Source: Halomarinibacterium sp034670265 (GTDB lineage Bacteria > Bacteroidota > Bacteroidia > Flavobacteriales > Flavobacteriaceae). From it: a stretch of 64,000 nt of DNA. Under the pieces are notes generated by a model. The model did no database searches. It saw only the letters and a program-made list of their open reading frames with translations, and was not told the origin of the DNA. Positions 36,168 to 45,569 of the stretch are shown here, piece by piece (within the stretch, counting starts at the first letter, position 1; the number at the start of each line of letters is the position of its first letter). Both the position numbers and the translations under genes were made by a program. The stretch covers positions 124,001-188,000 of the forward strand of contig JAXMNU010000004.1 of assembly GCA_034670265.1 (NCBI GenBank), written 5' to 3'.

Positions 36168-37055
36168 ATGATGCAGAAAAACAACTACACACTTATCAAT
36201 CCAAAAACAGGAAATCTAGCATTCAAATTACATTTTATTGAAAAAGAAAATCCTTATGACCATATTCAAAGAATGAATTATTATTCACTTATTTGGATTA
36301 CTAAAGGAGAGGGTACTGTAAAGGCTGATTTTTCTGAATATACTTTCAAAAAGGATACATTACTCTCTTTTTCGCCTTATCAACCCTTTATGATTAACAC
36401 TTCAGATGAAGTACAAGCGGTGTGTATTAACTTTCATCCAGATTTCTTTTGTATCCACAAGCATCATGAGGAAGTAGCTTGTAATGGAGTTTTATTCAAT
36501 AATATTTATAGCCCACCGTTGGTAAAAGTTGACAAACAAACAAAGAACAATTTTGAAGGGATTATAGTACAATTAAAAAATGAGTTGCAAAATCCAGCTT
36601 TGGCACAGTATGAATTGTTGATTTCTTACTTAAAGATTTTCTTAATTAACGCATCAAGATTAAAAGCAAGTCAGCAAGAAGATGTAGAAAAATTAAATGA
36701 TACAAGTAACATGCCTTTTATGTTACAAAATCTTAAAAATTTTATAGAAACAAACTATAAAACAAAGCATACAGCTAGTGAATATGCTAATATGCTAGCG
36801 ATTACGCCAAAAGCATTAACAAGACTAACAAAAGCTCATTTTAATAAAACCTTAACCGATTTAATCTCTGAACGTATAATAATTGAAGCTAAAAGAGAAT
36901 TATACTTAACTAATAAAACAGTAAAGGAAATTGCTTATGAATTAGGTTATCATGACGAATACTATTTTAGCAGATTTTTTAAAAAAAATGCAGATGTTTC
37001 TCCACAACTTTATAGAGAAACTGTTGGTTTTAACAAAGCTTCTGAAGTTAATTAG
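36168..37055 (+). CDS. AraC-family transcriptional regulator
   Basis: The 295-residue protein has an N-terminal cupin-like sensor region (KGEGTVKADFSEYTFKKDTLLSFSPYQPF) and a C-terminal double helix-turn-helix (TASEYANMLAITPKALTRLTKAHFNKTLTDLI... and KTVKEIAYELGYHDEYYFSRFFKKNADVSPQLYR), the AraC/XylS signature. It starts 3 bases after the DUF1348 gene and probably controls neighbouring genes. Confidence 0.9.
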   Translation: MMQKNNYTLINPKTGNLAFKLHFIEKENPYDHIQRMNYYSLIWITKGEGTVKADFSEYTFKKDTLLSFSPYQPFMINTSDEVQAVCINFHPDFFCIHKHHEEVACNGVLFNNIYSPPLVKVDKQTKNNFEGIIVQLKNELQNPALAQYELLISYLKIFLINASRLKASQQEDVEKLNDTSNMPFMLQNLKNFIETNYKTKHTASEYANMLAITPKALTRLTKAHFNKTLTDLISERIIIEAKRELYLTNKTVKEIAYELGYHDEYYFSRFFKKNADVSPQLYRETVGFNKASEVN

Positions 37056-37096
37056 AATAAACCTTAAATTCATAAATAGTGTATTTGACTAAAGTC

Positions 37097-37669
37097 ATGA
37101 ATAAAACATTAGAAGAACAACGCACCGAATTTGCAAACAGAAAATTTTTAGCAACACCACTTTCTGGGTTAATTGCTTGGTTATTGGTGGTTATTTCAGA
37201 CTTCTTTTTATCAAATAAAATAACGGCTTGGGTGTTATTTATTGCCCCAGGAAGTATTGTGTATTTAGCTCTATTTATTTCAAAATATACCGGTGAAAAC
37301 TTTTTGGATAAAACAAAGCCTAAAAATCTATTCAACTATTTGGTTTTATATGCCCTAGTAAAAGCTGCATTAATTTATGCAATTGTTATACCATTCTTTA
37401 TTATAGATAATACATCGTTATTATTATCTGTTGGTATCCTTACCGGATTTCTTTGGGTTCCATTTTCTTGGATTATAAAGGATTCGGTGGTTATATTTCA
37501 TGCGGTTTTGAGGACAGTTTCAATTGTAATCTTATGGTTTGTGTTTCCAGACCGAAGATTTGTTGTAATCCCAATTTGCATAGTATTTATCTATATCATA
37601 GCAATTTTTATTTTAAATAAGAGAACTAAAAAAGCATATTATGAAATACGGAATAGTCACAGGAAGTAG
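37097..37669 (+). CDS. DUF7010-like integral membrane protein
   Basis: From ATG 37097 the protein has 190 residues, starting with a short polar helix (MNKTLEEQRTEFANRK) and then about six membrane segments (LSGLIAWLLVVISDFFLS, ITAWVLFIAPGSIVYLALF, VLYALVKAALIYAIVIPFFI and others). The layout resembles the DUF7010 group. Function unknown. A GTG at 37079 is an alternative start. It overlaps the SDR gene by 29 bases, a strong sign of translational coupling. Confidence 0.65.
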   Translation: MNKTLEEQRTEFANRKFLATPLSGLIAWLLVVISDFFLSNKITAWVLFIAPGSIVYLALFISKYTGENFLDKTKPKNLFNYLVLYALVKAALIYAIVIPFFIIDNTSLLLSVGILTGFLWVPFSWIIKDSVVIFHAVLRTVSIVILWFVFPDRRFVVIPICIVFIYIIAIFILNKRTKKAYYEIRNSHRK

Positions 37670-38297
37670 TAGAGGAATAGGTTTAGCTACTATAGAGACA
37701 TTAATTTCTAAAAATTTTAAAATAATTGGAAGCTCCACATCTGGGAATCATACCTTTACTCATCCAAATTTTCAATGTATAAAATTAGACTTGTCGAGCC
37801 GTAATTCTATTGCTAATTTTGTTGAGCAAATAGGGAATATTCAAATTGATTTTTTAATTAATAATGCAGGAATTTTATTAGAAAAATGGGATGTTTCAGC
37901 AATTAACCTGAAACAATTAAAGCAGACTTTTGATATTAATGTTTTTGGGACTATAGAGTTAACCGAAAAATTATTGCCAAAGTTAAATACCAATGCGCAT
38001 ATTATAAATATTACCTCTGATTGGGGTTCTTTTAGTGAATCTAATTTTGATGAATTTCAACCACATTACAAAATGTCTAAAGCTACATTAAATATGTATA
38101 CAAAATTGTTGGCCAAGCGACTAGAAAATAAAAGTATAACCGTATCCTCTTTAGATCCAGGGTGGACGCAAACCGATATGGGAGGGCAGGAAGCAACACG
38201 TACACCTCAAGAAGCAGCAAGTGATATTTTTACTTTACTTAATGGCAATGTGAAATCAGGGCAGTTTTGGAGCAACGGAAAAGTTAGAAGTTGGTAA
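37641..38297 (+). CDS. Short-chain dehydrogenase/reductase
   Basis: The 218-residue protein has the NAD(P)-binding motif GIVTGSSRGIGLATI (TGxxxGIG), LINNAGILLEKW, catalytic Ser in NITSDWGSFSES and YxxxK as YKMSK, all in the classical SDR order. SLDPGWTQTDMGG is the late active-site loop. The substrate is unknown. It is coupled to the preceding membrane-protein gene by a 29-base overlap. Confidence 0.9.
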   Translation: MKYGIVTGSSRGIGLATIETLISKNFKIIGSSTSGNHTFTHPNFQCIKLDLSSRNSIANFVEQIGNIQIDFLINNAGILLEKWDVSAINLKQLKQTFDINVFGTIELTEKLLPKLNTNAHIINITSDWGSFSESNFDEFQPHYKMSKATLNMYTKLLAKRLENKSITVSSLDPGWTQTDMGGQEATRTPQEAASDIFTLLNGNVKSGQFWSNGKVRSW

Positions 38298-38314
38298 GTA
38301 GAATTATAGAGTAA

Positions 38315-39865
38315 ATGAAGTTGTTTTTTATTGTTTTTTTAGTAGCAATTACTCCCATTCAACAATCTAAGGAGCAGTGTCAAGAAATGATCCAAACTGC
38401 CATTGAGGCCATGCACAAAAAAGAACATGGTAAATCATTAGAATTACTTATTAATGCTCAAAATTTGGCCAATACTTATAAATGGTATGATGAACTTTTT
38501 TTAGCACTTAATAATAAAGGGAATAATTATTACCAACTTTCAGACTTTGGAGAGGCGTTGGAGAACTATTTGGCTGCATATAATGTCGCAGTTGATTATC
38601 TAAATCCCAAAAAGGAAATGGTTGTCTTAAATAATGTAGGGATTTTATCTTTTGAGGAGAAGAAGTATAAAGAAGCTCAAAACTATTTTTCAAAAGCATA
38701 TAATATTGCAAACGAATATAATGAAACGGTAAAAATAGGCACCTATGCTATAAATTTGGGTCTTGTCTATAATAAATTAGGCGATTTAGACAAAGCACAT
38801 CATTATTTAGAAATTGCTTTTCCCCTTCTTCAAAATGAAGAGAACATAACGCTTCAAGGTAAATATGCCCTAGCAGAGAATTTGTTTTTAAAAGGAGATT
38901 TGGAAAGCGCAATTGAATTAATACAAACCTTGGTTCCAGAATTAAAAGATGCTGGGCTTTTAGAGCATCAATCTGAAGCCTATTTGCTTCTCTCAAAAAT
39001 TTACTATAAACAAGGAGATTTAACACCTGCAAAACAGTATGGTAGAGAAGCAAACTGCTGCAATAGTAGCTTGGAAACCCAAATTAAAATTTATGAACAG
39101 CTTTCCTTGCTTGATTTTACTACAAACGATTATGAAAAATCACGTCTTTATAGAGATTCGGTTATTATTTTAAAAGACAGCCTATTTAGAGTTAAAAGTA
39201 GAAATCAGTTTGAAGGAAACAAGGTCAAATTCGACATCAAGCGCTACGAAAAAGAACTTGAAGATAATACTCGAAAATTTAATGCAGAACGCAAGGTGTT
39301 TTATATACTAATAGGTTCTTTTGTTTTATTGCTTTTACTTTCTATTTGGGCATGGAAAATGCATATATCAAAATACAAACAAAAGAAAATCATTTCTGAA
39401 AGAGACCAAAAGATAAAAATGTTGGAGCTTGAAAGCGAGTTGGAGTCTAAAAATAGAAAACTAACGGTCAGAGCCTTGAATATGGCAAGTAGAAATGAAT
39501 TGCTTCAAGAAGTTTTGCAAACCATCAAGTCTTATAAAGATTTAGAAAGTAATCGTGAGTTAAAAAAATTAGTTTTTCAATTAAAAACACATTTAAAAAA
39601 TGATGCAGGTTGGAATGATTTTTTGATTCATTTTGAAGAAGCAAACTATGGATTTTTAAAAACTTTGAAAGAAAAGCACCCAGCTTTAAACACAAACGAT
39701 ATTCGGTTTATTTCTTATTTGTATATGAATCTTTCCATTAAAGAAATTGCAACCATGTTTAACATTACCCCGGATGCGTGTAGAAAACGAAAGGAACGTA
39801 TAGGAAAAAAACTAGGGTTAAATGATACTTCCAATTTGTACCATTACCTCTCTCAATTACAGTAA
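38315..39865 (+). CDS. TPR-repeat membrane regulator with C-terminal LuxR-like HTH
   Basis: The 516-residue protein has an N-terminal signal-like segment, about six tetratricopeptide repeats (from EMIQTAIEAMHKKEHGKSLELLINA to ESRLYRDSVIILKD), one membrane helix (VFYILIGSFVLLLLLSIWAWKM, about 330-352), a coiled coil, and a C-terminal helix-turn-helix (NTNDIRFISYLYMNLSIKEIATMFNITPDACRKRKERIGKKL). The type is frequent in flavobacteria as a one-component, membrane-bound regulator with the repeats outside. It sits 120 bases before a type IX surface protein, which may be its target. Confidence 0.85.
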   Translation: MKLFFIVFLVAITPIQQSKEQCQEMIQTAIEAMHKKEHGKSLELLINAQNLANTYKWYDELFLALNNKGNNYYQLSDFGEALENYLAAYNVAVDYLNPKKEMVVLNNVGILSFEEKKYKEAQNYFSKAYNIANEYNETVKIGTYAINLGLVYNKLGDLDKAHHYLEIAFPLLQNEENITLQGKYALAENLFLKGDLESAIELIQTLVPELKDAGLLEHQSEAYLLLSKIYYKQGDLTPAKQYGREANCCNSSLETQIKIYEQLSLLDFTTNDYEKSRLYRDSVIILKDSLFRVKSRNQFEGNKVKFDIKRYEKELEDNTRKFNAERKVFYILIGSFVLLLLLSIWAWKMHISKYKQKKIISERDQKIKMLELESELESKNRKLTVRALNMASRNELLQEVLQTIKSYKDLESNRELKKLVFQLKTHLKNDAGWNDFLIHFEEANYGFLKTLKEKHPALNTNDIRFISYLYMNLSIKEIATMFNITPDACRKRKERIGKKLGLNDTSNLYHYLSQLQ

Positions 39866-39984
39866 AAAATAACATGTCACACTTTTTATTGTAGTATGTC
39901 CTATTAATTCGTGTACAAAATTCTCCTTGGAATTAACAATTTCTCAATTTCGCCTCGTAAAATCATTTTTAAAAACAAACAACA

Positions 39985-42291
39985 ATGAAAAACAAATTTA
40001 CTTGGTTATTTCTGGTTTTGGCTCTCACCTTTTACCAGAATGGATTCTCCCAACTGGAAGCGGTAGGGTCATCAGACTACGGAAGGATTTTTAATATTAC
40101 ATACGACCCTTCAGTCGAAAACAAATTATACGCAACAACACTTTACAACCATATATTGGTGTCTCACGATAATGGTCAAAACTGGGAAGTGTTATTTTCT
40201 ATGTCGGTACAAGATGTAACCACATTTAAAAATTTAAAACTAACGCGTAATAATACTGCATTGAGTTTTATTAAGTACAATCAAGGGTCATCAAACAATA
40301 CCATTTTAATATTTGATTTAAGCTCAAATACTATTATTGATGAAATCGAAATTCCTTACACTTCTGGAGATAAATACATAAAGTCATATAGTATTTATGA
40401 AGGAGATCCCAATGTCATCTTGATGAATACAAAAATTGATTTTGGGACACTAGAAAATACTTACTATACTACAGATGGTGGTCAAAATTGGGAGTTAGTT
40501 TATACAAAATCTGAGCATGATAATGTTGCTATTAATAGTGTAGCAATAAATCCAAATAATCCAGACCACCTAATTCTTACAAGAGGATTAGGTCCTTCAG
40601 GTGTTGATGGAGGATTGTTTCAATCCTACGATGGAGGACAAACTTGGGTAGAAAAACTAGAAGGAATTGTATTAGCTCCAGTTGTTTTCAATCCACATAA
40701 TACAAACGTAATTTATGCTGGTACAGGAATAAGTTTTGGGAGTACAATAGAAAACTTATATCGCTCTGTAGATGGAGGAGAAAACTGGCAAATAGTCCCT
40801 ATCACTTGGACAGATGAACAATTGAATGATATTACCTTTATTGCATTTAATCCACAAGTGGAAAATAGTATCATTGTATTAGAAGAAAATGAAATTGCAA
40901 TTTCTACGGATAACGGAATTACTTGGGAGAATTATGTTCACGATATTAGTAATGTTCATGGGTATTACTACGGAACCAACCTTTCATTTAACCCTTTCAA
41001 TGAGAGTGAAATTTTTATAACAAGCAATTACCATCCACAATACTCAAATGATGGAGGTGCCACATTAACTTGGGCAAAAAACAATTTCTACTTATCTACC
41101 GGTTTTATAGGTTTATTTCCAGAAGGTGAGGGGCATTTGTATTATGGAGTTCAATATGGATATATAAACAGAAATTTGACTACTGAAAATGAAGCTACTT
41201 TTGATATTATTCCGATTGATTGGTATACTCAAGGAAATGCACCAAAACTTTTTGTTGATGAAATTATAGAGGGTAGAATATTCACATTAAGTGGAGGATG
41301 GTTTGGATCAGATCTTAAAATAAGTATTGACCATGGTCAAAATAAACATCAAGTACTTAATACTTGGATGAATTCTTTGGATGCTACTGGAACAGATCCT
41401 TTTGATACAAGCGTTATTTGGTTCTCCTTTTCAGATTTAAGTGGAAATGTACAACTAAAGCGTGCAGATGTAAGTGACTTAAATGCTATCATTACCAGTG
41501 ATATTTCTTTACCTGAAAGTGGAATAATTAGAGGAATATATTTTGATCCAAATAATCAAGGCCATGTAGTTATCACTTTGGGCACCAAAGTATATAAAAC
41601 CGAGGATAATGGTAGCACTTGGGATCCATCTAATACTGGTATCGAATTTTTAGATCCGCACATGGACCTCATTTTAAATTTAGATGTAAATCCATTTAAT
41701 AATGAACAATTGTCTATTGCAACCAATAGAGGAATTTTCACATCATTAGACGGCGGTGCTTCCTGGAGTCAAATTTACAATGAGCTTGTACATCAAATTC
41801 ATCATTCAAGTTTTAATGATGGACATTTGGTTGGAATGATTCACAGTTCTCGAGATTCAGAATTTGGATTAATCTATTCAAAAGATGCGGGACAGACTTG
41901 GGATGTTATAGATAATGATGAATTATTATCTATTGGGTCGGCTACTTCTGCGGTTAAATTTAATGAAGAAAGTGCAGATGTTTATATAGGTAGTGTAGAT
42001 TTGGGATTATTAAAATACACAATTGATCTTCAGGTATTAGGTATTGAGGAGAATCTTTTTTCAAACCAAAATATTTCTGTTTTTCCAAACCCAACAAACG
42101 ATTTGGTTTCTGTAATGGTCTCCAGAGGTAATCCTAAAACTATTACTGTGTATGATTTATCTGGAAAGCAACTAATGGAAGTTTTTAATACTACCGAAAT
42201 AAATTTATCTGAGCTCTCTTCAGGTGTTTATTTGCTTAATGTTATCACAGATTCGGGTGAATTATTCACTAATCGAGTTATAAAACAATAA
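39985..42291 (+). CDS. Sialidase/BNR-repeat protein secreted by the type IX system
   Basis: The 768-residue protein has a signal peptide (WLFLVLALTFYQNGFSQ), many BNR/sortilin-type repeats (for example DGGQNWELVY, DGGQTWVEKL, DGGENWQIVP, DGGASWSQIY, DAGQTWDVID) forming a beta-propeller-like domain, and a C-terminal sorting domain of about 75 residues (VFPNPTNDLVSVMVS...TITVYDLSGKQLME...LSSGVYLLNV). The sorting domain marks it as a type A substrate of the Gld/Spr machine encoded by gldKLMN at the left of the window. No catalytic residues of sialidases were identified, so it may bind rather than cleave glycans. Confidence 0.88.
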   Translation: MKNKFTWLFLVLALTFYQNGFSQLEAVGSSDYGRIFNITYDPSVENKLYATTLYNHILVSHDNGQNWEVLFSMSVQDVTTFKNLKLTRNNTALSFIKYNQGSSNNTILIFDLSSNTIIDEIEIPYTSGDKYIKSYSIYEGDPNVILMNTKIDFGTLENTYYTTDGGQNWELVYTKSEHDNVAINSVAINPNNPDHLILTRGLGPSGVDGGLFQSYDGGQTWVEKLEGIVLAPVVFNPHNTNVIYAGTGISFGSTIENLYRSVDGGENWQIVPITWTDEQLNDITFIAFNPQVENSIIVLEENEIAISTDNGITWENYVHDISNVHGYYYGTNLSFNPFNESEIFITSNYHPQYSNDGGATLTWAKNNFYLSTGFIGLFPEGEGHLYYGVQYGYINRNLTTENEATFDIIPIDWYTQGNAPKLFVDEIIEGRIFTLSGGWFGSDLKISIDHGQNKHQVLNTWMNSLDATGTDPFDTSVIWFSFSDLSGNVQLKRADVSDLNAIITSDISLPESGIIRGIYFDPNNQGHVVITLGTKVYKTEDNGSTWDPSNTGIEFLDPHMDLILNLDVNPFNNEQLSIATNRGIFTSLDGGASWSQIYNELVHQIHHSSFNDGHLVGMIHSSRDSEFGLIYSKDAGQTWDVIDNDELLSIGSATSAVKFNEESADVYIGSVDLGLLKYTIDLQVLGIEENLFSNQNISVFPNPTNDLVSVMVSRGNPKTITVYDLSGKQLMEVFNTTEINLSELSSGVYLLNVITDSGELFTNRVIKQ

Positions 42292-42304
42292 CTCAAGTTA
42301 AGTT

Positions 42305-42496
42305 ATGACAACCATAAATCAGAAATATTATTACGCCGTGGTAAAAAAAGGAACTGAAAGATTTGTTAGAATGAATGGCTATCTACCTATTTTTTTAACT
42401 CTAGCTACAGCTAAAAAGCACACTTTAGGGTTAATTGAGATTGAAATAAAAAAAATTAAAAGTGATAAAATAATAGAGGCTTTAAAAGAAAACTAG
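42305..42496 (+). CDS. Small hypothetical protein downstream of the BNR gene
   Basis: The 63-residue frame starts 13 bases after the BNR gene and ends before a strong terminator. The sequence (NQKYYYAVVKKGTERFVRMNGYLPIFLTLATAKKHTLGLIEIEIKK) is not recognised but looks like a compact alpha/beta protein. Position between gene and terminator supports reality. Confidence 0.5.
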   Translation: MTTINQKYYYAVVKKGTERFVRMNGYLPIFLTLATAKKHTLGLIEIEIKKIKSDKIIEALKEN

Positions 42497-42542
42497 TTGA
42501 GTTTTGATTAGTGATTTTTTGATTAATGGTTAGTTAAGGAGG

Positions 42543-42572
42543 AAGCCGGGTATTATATCCGGCTTTTTTTTT
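42543..42572 (+). terminator. Rho-independent terminator
   Basis: The 7-base arms aagccgg (42543-42549) and ccggctt (42559-42565) pair, followed by T through 42572. It closes the unit of the BNR gene and the small ORF. Confidence 0.9.
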
Positions 42573-42655
42573 GGATTAGTTTTTCATTATTAACTTAAGT
42601 CAATGAATAATTTTTTACACCACAATACTTTTGATCATTATAAATAGTAATTATT

Positions 42656-42985
42656 ATGAATTTAAAGAAAGCAGGATTAGGGATGTTAGTATGTTTAGCT
42701 ATAACATCTTGTTCGGTGCAACAATTTGCGGTGAACACAGAAACACAACCATTTGAAAATGGTGGTAAAGTGTTTGGGGAAAAGACAAAGGAGTTAACCT
42801 TTAAAAAGACAAGTGATTTACATCTAATTGGCATTAATGTAAAAGAAAGTAATGTAAAAGCAATTGTTAAAGAGTTGGATGCTGAAAAGTATACCATCGA
42901 AACAAAATCTAGTTTATGGCTCAGAATCCTTTCCTTAGGGATGGTAGATCATAAAACAGTAAAAGTGATTAAAAGAGAAGAGTAA
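42656..42985 (+). CDS. Small hypothetical lipoprotein
   Basis: The 109-residue protein has a lipoprotein signal (MNLKKAGLGMLVCLAITSC, Cys19 in lipobox ITSC). The mature part contains FENGGKVFGEKTKELTFKKTSDLHLIGINVKE and a C-terminal LWLRILSLGMVDHKTVKVIKREE. The family is not recognised. It is a monocistron between two terminators. Confidence 0.7.
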   Translation: MNLKKAGLGMLVCLAITSCSVQQFAVNTETQPFENGGKVFGEKTKELTFKKTSDLHLIGINVKESNVKAIVKELDAEKYTIETKSSLWLRILSLGMVDHKTVKVIKREE

Positions 42986-43003
42986 ATCCTTTGGTTACTA
43001 CCA

Positions 43004-43049
43004 ATTAAAAGGAAGCCCTATAAATTATCTATAGGGCTTTCCTTTTAAT
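43004..43049. terminator. Bidirectional terminator between convergent genes
   Basis: Arms at 43004-43022 (attaaaagga then agccctata) and 43030-43049 (tatagggct, one extra t, tccttttaat) form a long stem with A and T tracts at the outer ends, so it can stop transcription from both sides: the lipoprotein gene (+) and the VOC gene (-). Confidence 0.85.
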
Positions 43050-43081
43050 AAAAATAAAATTAGATTGTGTTAGTATAATTA

Positions 43082-43591
43082 TTACTCTTTTGAAGTGACT
43101 CTAATATAATATCCATTGGGGTCCGTTATACGAAAGTCCGTTAGCCCCCATGGCTGCTTTTTAAGTTCACTTTCGATATCAATATTTGCTTCTTTAACTT
43201 TATTATAAACCAATTGAATATCGTCTACTTCCAATACTATTTCTACACCATAACCAAATTGAATATCACCCTGCTTGGAGTTAAAATAATGATTGCTTCC
43301 AAGGCTTTCTAAGAGTCCTATCCCAAGTATAACTTGTCCTTTTTGAATAGGTTGATAGGTAGAGCTATTAGATTTTAAGGATTTGAAACCAAGAACGTCT
43401 TGATAAAAATTAACCGTTTTGTTGATATCCGATGTAAATAACTCTAGCCTCATAGTCATAAAGGAGGAATTAATAATTCTCTTTTGATTTTCTGAGTTTT
43501 TAAAAGGCGAACTATAGAGCTGAAAAGTAATTAATAAGGCTATGAATATAGCAGTAAATGCAATGAATTTTCTAAGAAATTTTGATTTCAT
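43082..43591 (-). CDS. VOC/glyoxalase-fold protein with N-terminal membrane anchor
   Basis: The 169-residue protein begins with one hydrophobic helix (LRKFIAFTAIFIALLITFQLY), then a single VOC domain: RLELFTSDINKTVNFYQDVLGFKSL at about 50-74 and a late VEIVLEVDDIQLVYNKVKEANIDIE...TDFRITDPNGYYIRV. The PNGY and final beta strand match glyoxalase/bleomycin-resistance relatives. Activity unknown; an anchored VOC protein is uncommon. Confidence 0.82.
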   Translation of the reverse strand: MKSKFLRKFIAFTAIFIALLITFQLYSSPFKNSENQKRIINSSFMTMRLELFTSDINKTVNFYQDVLGFKSLKSNSSTYQPIQKGQVILGIGLLESLGSNHYFNSKQGDIQFGYGVEIVLEVDDIQLVYNKVKEANIDIESELKKQPWGLTDFRITDPNGYYIRVTSKE

Positions 43592-43650
43592 ATTGTATGT
43601 TTTATTAATAATAATTAATGATAAATTTATCGTAGATTTTATTCTTATTC

Positions 43651-43666
43651 CTTAAGATAGTTTAAG
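43651..43666 (-). promoter_or_regulatory. Candidate island operator upstream of the VOC gene
   Basis: CTTAAGATAGTTTAAG is a near-palindrome 59 bases before the VOC start, close to CTTAAGGTATCTTAAG at 46656 and TTAAGATACCTTAAG at 48181. The spacing upstream of three minus-strand genes is similar. Confidence 0.5.
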
Positions 43667-43799
43667 AAGTAAGTAAAAAGAGAACGTGTTTGTAATACGA
43701 ATTAATATTCCTACTCAGTACAATAATTTATAAAGTGAAGGAAGTTTTAGGAAGGTGTTACCTTGTAAATGGGTTATTTGAGAATATTGGATTAAAAAA

Positions 43800-44375
43800 T
43801 TATTTTTTTGTTAGTCGTTTTCTAATACGACTCAAAGATTCTGGCTTTACCCCCAAATAACTTGCTAAATGATATTGTGGTACACGTTGTACTAAATCTG
43901 GTCTAGTTTCAATAAGAAGTTTATATCGAGTTTCCGGACTAGAGGTAATAAACTTTGCTTGGGCTTCTTGTTGATCACCAAAATCTTCTTCCATGGTCAT
44001 TCTACACAAGGTTTCATATTTAGGAACTCGTTGAAACAATTCTTGTTCTTTTTCATAAGTTAACACCGCTAATCTGCAATCTTCAACACATTCAAAGTAA
44101 TGATTTGCGGGTGTTTTATTCTTATAGCTTTGTAATGATGCTACAGATTCGTCTTCAATATAAAAGGCGGTAGTTTTATCCTCTCCTTCTACCAAATAGT
44201 ATTTTCTTACACAACCTTTAATGACAAAATAAGATTCCCTAGAAATCTGACCTTCTTTTAAAAGTATTTTACCTTTTTTAAATGATTTAATGGGGATACA
44301 TTCTTCGAAGGCATTCCGTTCTTCCTTAGTAAGGCTTAAAAATCTAGAAATAAGATCGGAAATTTTATTTTCCAT
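43800..44375 (-). CDS. Crp/Fnr-family transcriptional regulator (copy 2)
   Basis: The 191-residue protein has the nucleotide-binding-like barrel (KSFKKGKILLKEGQISRESYFVIKGCVRKYYLVEGEDK) and a C-terminal helix-turn-helix (VPQYHLASYLGVKPESLSRIRKRLTKK). It lacks an iron-sulfur cluster motif. It follows a terminator for the nitroreductase operon, so it is separately transcribed. It is closer to the third copy (48204) than to the first by eye (QRVPQYHLASYLGVKPE against QRVPQYMIASYLGITPE). Confidence 0.85.
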   Translation of the reverse strand: MENKISDLISRFLSLTKEERNAFEECIPIKSFKKGKILLKEGQISRESYFVIKGCVRKYYLVEGEDKTTAFYIEDESVASLQSYKNKTPANHYFECVEDCRLAVLTYEKEQELFQRVPKYETLCRMTMEEDFGDQQEAQAKFITSSPETRYKLLIETRPDLVQRVPQYHLASYLGVKPESLSRIRKRLTKK

Positions 44376-44411
44376 TTTGTAATCGTGATAATGTATAAAC
44401 TTAGCTAAATT

Positions 44412-44442
44412 AAAAAAGGTTTGGATACAAACCCAAACCTTT
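44412..44442 (-). terminator. Terminator of the DoxX-DMT-nitroreductase operon
   Basis: The inverted repeat aaaggtttgg (44415-44424) with ccaaaccttt (44433-44442), followed on the minus strand by the T run made by the As at 44412-44417, closes the operon that reads leftward from 46603 to 44465. Confidence 0.85.
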
Positions 44443-44464
44443 AATTTATATTGTAAAAATTAAT

Positions 44465-45094
44465 TTAAACTGTTTCAAAAAGCACTTCCATAGGCTTTCG
44501 CACTTTTACTTGCCCAATAGTATGGTCTTCACTATGTCTATAACCTACAGGAGCAATTACAGCTGTGCTTAAACCTTCTTTTTTTAGGTTTAAAATTTCG
44601 TCATAAGATTCTGCTTCAAAGCCTTCCATAGGGCAGGCATCTATTTTCAATTCGGCGCAAGCATTTAACAAATTTCCCAACGCCAAATAAGTTTGAGATT
44701 TTAACCAGCTTATTTTTTCTTCTTCAGATTTTTCTTCAATTTTTTGCTTTATAAAGTCTCCATACCCATTTAACCTTTCTAAGTCTAATTGACGTTCATC
44801 TGCGGTTTGCTTTATAAATGCATCAATCATTTCTGGATTGGCATTTTTGTAGTAGCAAAACACAAAAAGGTGAGAGGCATCTGTAATTTGACTCTGATTC
44901 CAAGAAACTGGCAAGAGTTTTTTTCTAATTTCAGGATCTTCAATAATAAATACCTTATACAATTGTAATCCATATGATGAAACAGAAAGTTGAATTGCCT
45001 TTTTAAGTTTGGATAAATGTTCATTCGACACTTTTTTTGATGTGTCAAATTTTTTTGTGGCATAACGCCATTCGAGGTTTTTTAATAATTCCAT
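44465..45094 (-). CDS. NAD(P)H-dependent nitroreductase-family oxidoreductase
   Basis: The 209-residue protein opens with LLKNLEWRYATKKFDTSKKVSNEHL, the FMN phosphate-contacting RYATKKFD segment, and has SYGLQLYKVFIIEDPEIRKKL and KSQTYLALGNLLNACAELKIDACPMEGFEAESYDEIL, all typical of NfsB/YdgI-like nitroreductases. It would reduce nitro compounds or quinones using FMN. It is 4 bases downstream of the DMT gene. Confidence 0.9.
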   Translation of the reverse strand: MELLKNLEWRYATKKFDTSKKVSNEHLSKLKKAIQLSVSSYGLQLYKVFIIEDPEIRKKLLPVSWNQSQITDASHLFVFCYYKNANPEMIDAFIKQTADERQLDLERLNGYGDFIKQKIEEKSEEEKISWLKSQTYLALGNLLNACAELKIDACPMEGFEAESYDEILNLKKEGLSTAVIAPVGYRHSEDHTIGQVKVRKPMEVLFETV

Positions 45095-45098
45095 TTTT

Positions 45099-45548
45099 TT
45101 ATTTTGTATTAATTAATATAATTCCAATAGTCATTGCTATTGCTCCTAAAATTCTTTTTATGGTAAGAGGTTCTACAGGTAAATTCAACCAACCAAATTT
45201 TCCTGCAATTAAGGAGAAGATGAGTTGGCCAAATAAACCTAATGCTATCATTTTTGATATTCCAAGACGTGGGATGGTGTAGAAATACAGCGAAATTCCG
45301 ACTACACTAAAAAGACCTCCAATAAACCATAAATACCAAGGGATATTTGTAAATGAGATTGTGTGGAAATTTATTTTTCCTATTAGGAGGAATAAAATAC
45401 TCCCAAATACTACACTACTTATAGAGGTCGCAATTACAGCTAGAATCGGTTGTTTTAACAGTCCTCCTAAATGCGAGTTAAATCCAGCTTGAACCGCCAA
45501 AAATACACCACCCATTAGCGCTAGAATGTAAAAAGAGAATATTTTCAT
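45099..45548 (-). CDS. DMT-superfamily transporter (YdcZ/DUF606)
   Basis: The 149-residue protein has four to five membrane helices (MKIFSFYILALMGGVFLAVQAGFNSHLGGLL, ISSVVFGSILFLLIGKI, LWFIGGLFSVVGISLYFYTIPRLGISK and AIAMTIGIILI). The QAGFNSHLG text in helix one is the DUF606 mark. It may be a half-size transporter. Substrate unknown. Confidence 0.87.
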   Translation of the reverse strand: MKIFSFYILALMGGVFLAVQAGFNSHLGGLLKQPILAVIATSISSVVFGSILFLLIGKINFHTISFTNIPWYLWFIGGLFSVVGISLYFYTIPRLGISKMIALGLFGQLIFSLIAGKFGWLNLPVEPLTIKRILGAIAMTIGIILINTK

Positions 45549-45569
45549 AATTGTTTACTTTTTAAATGA

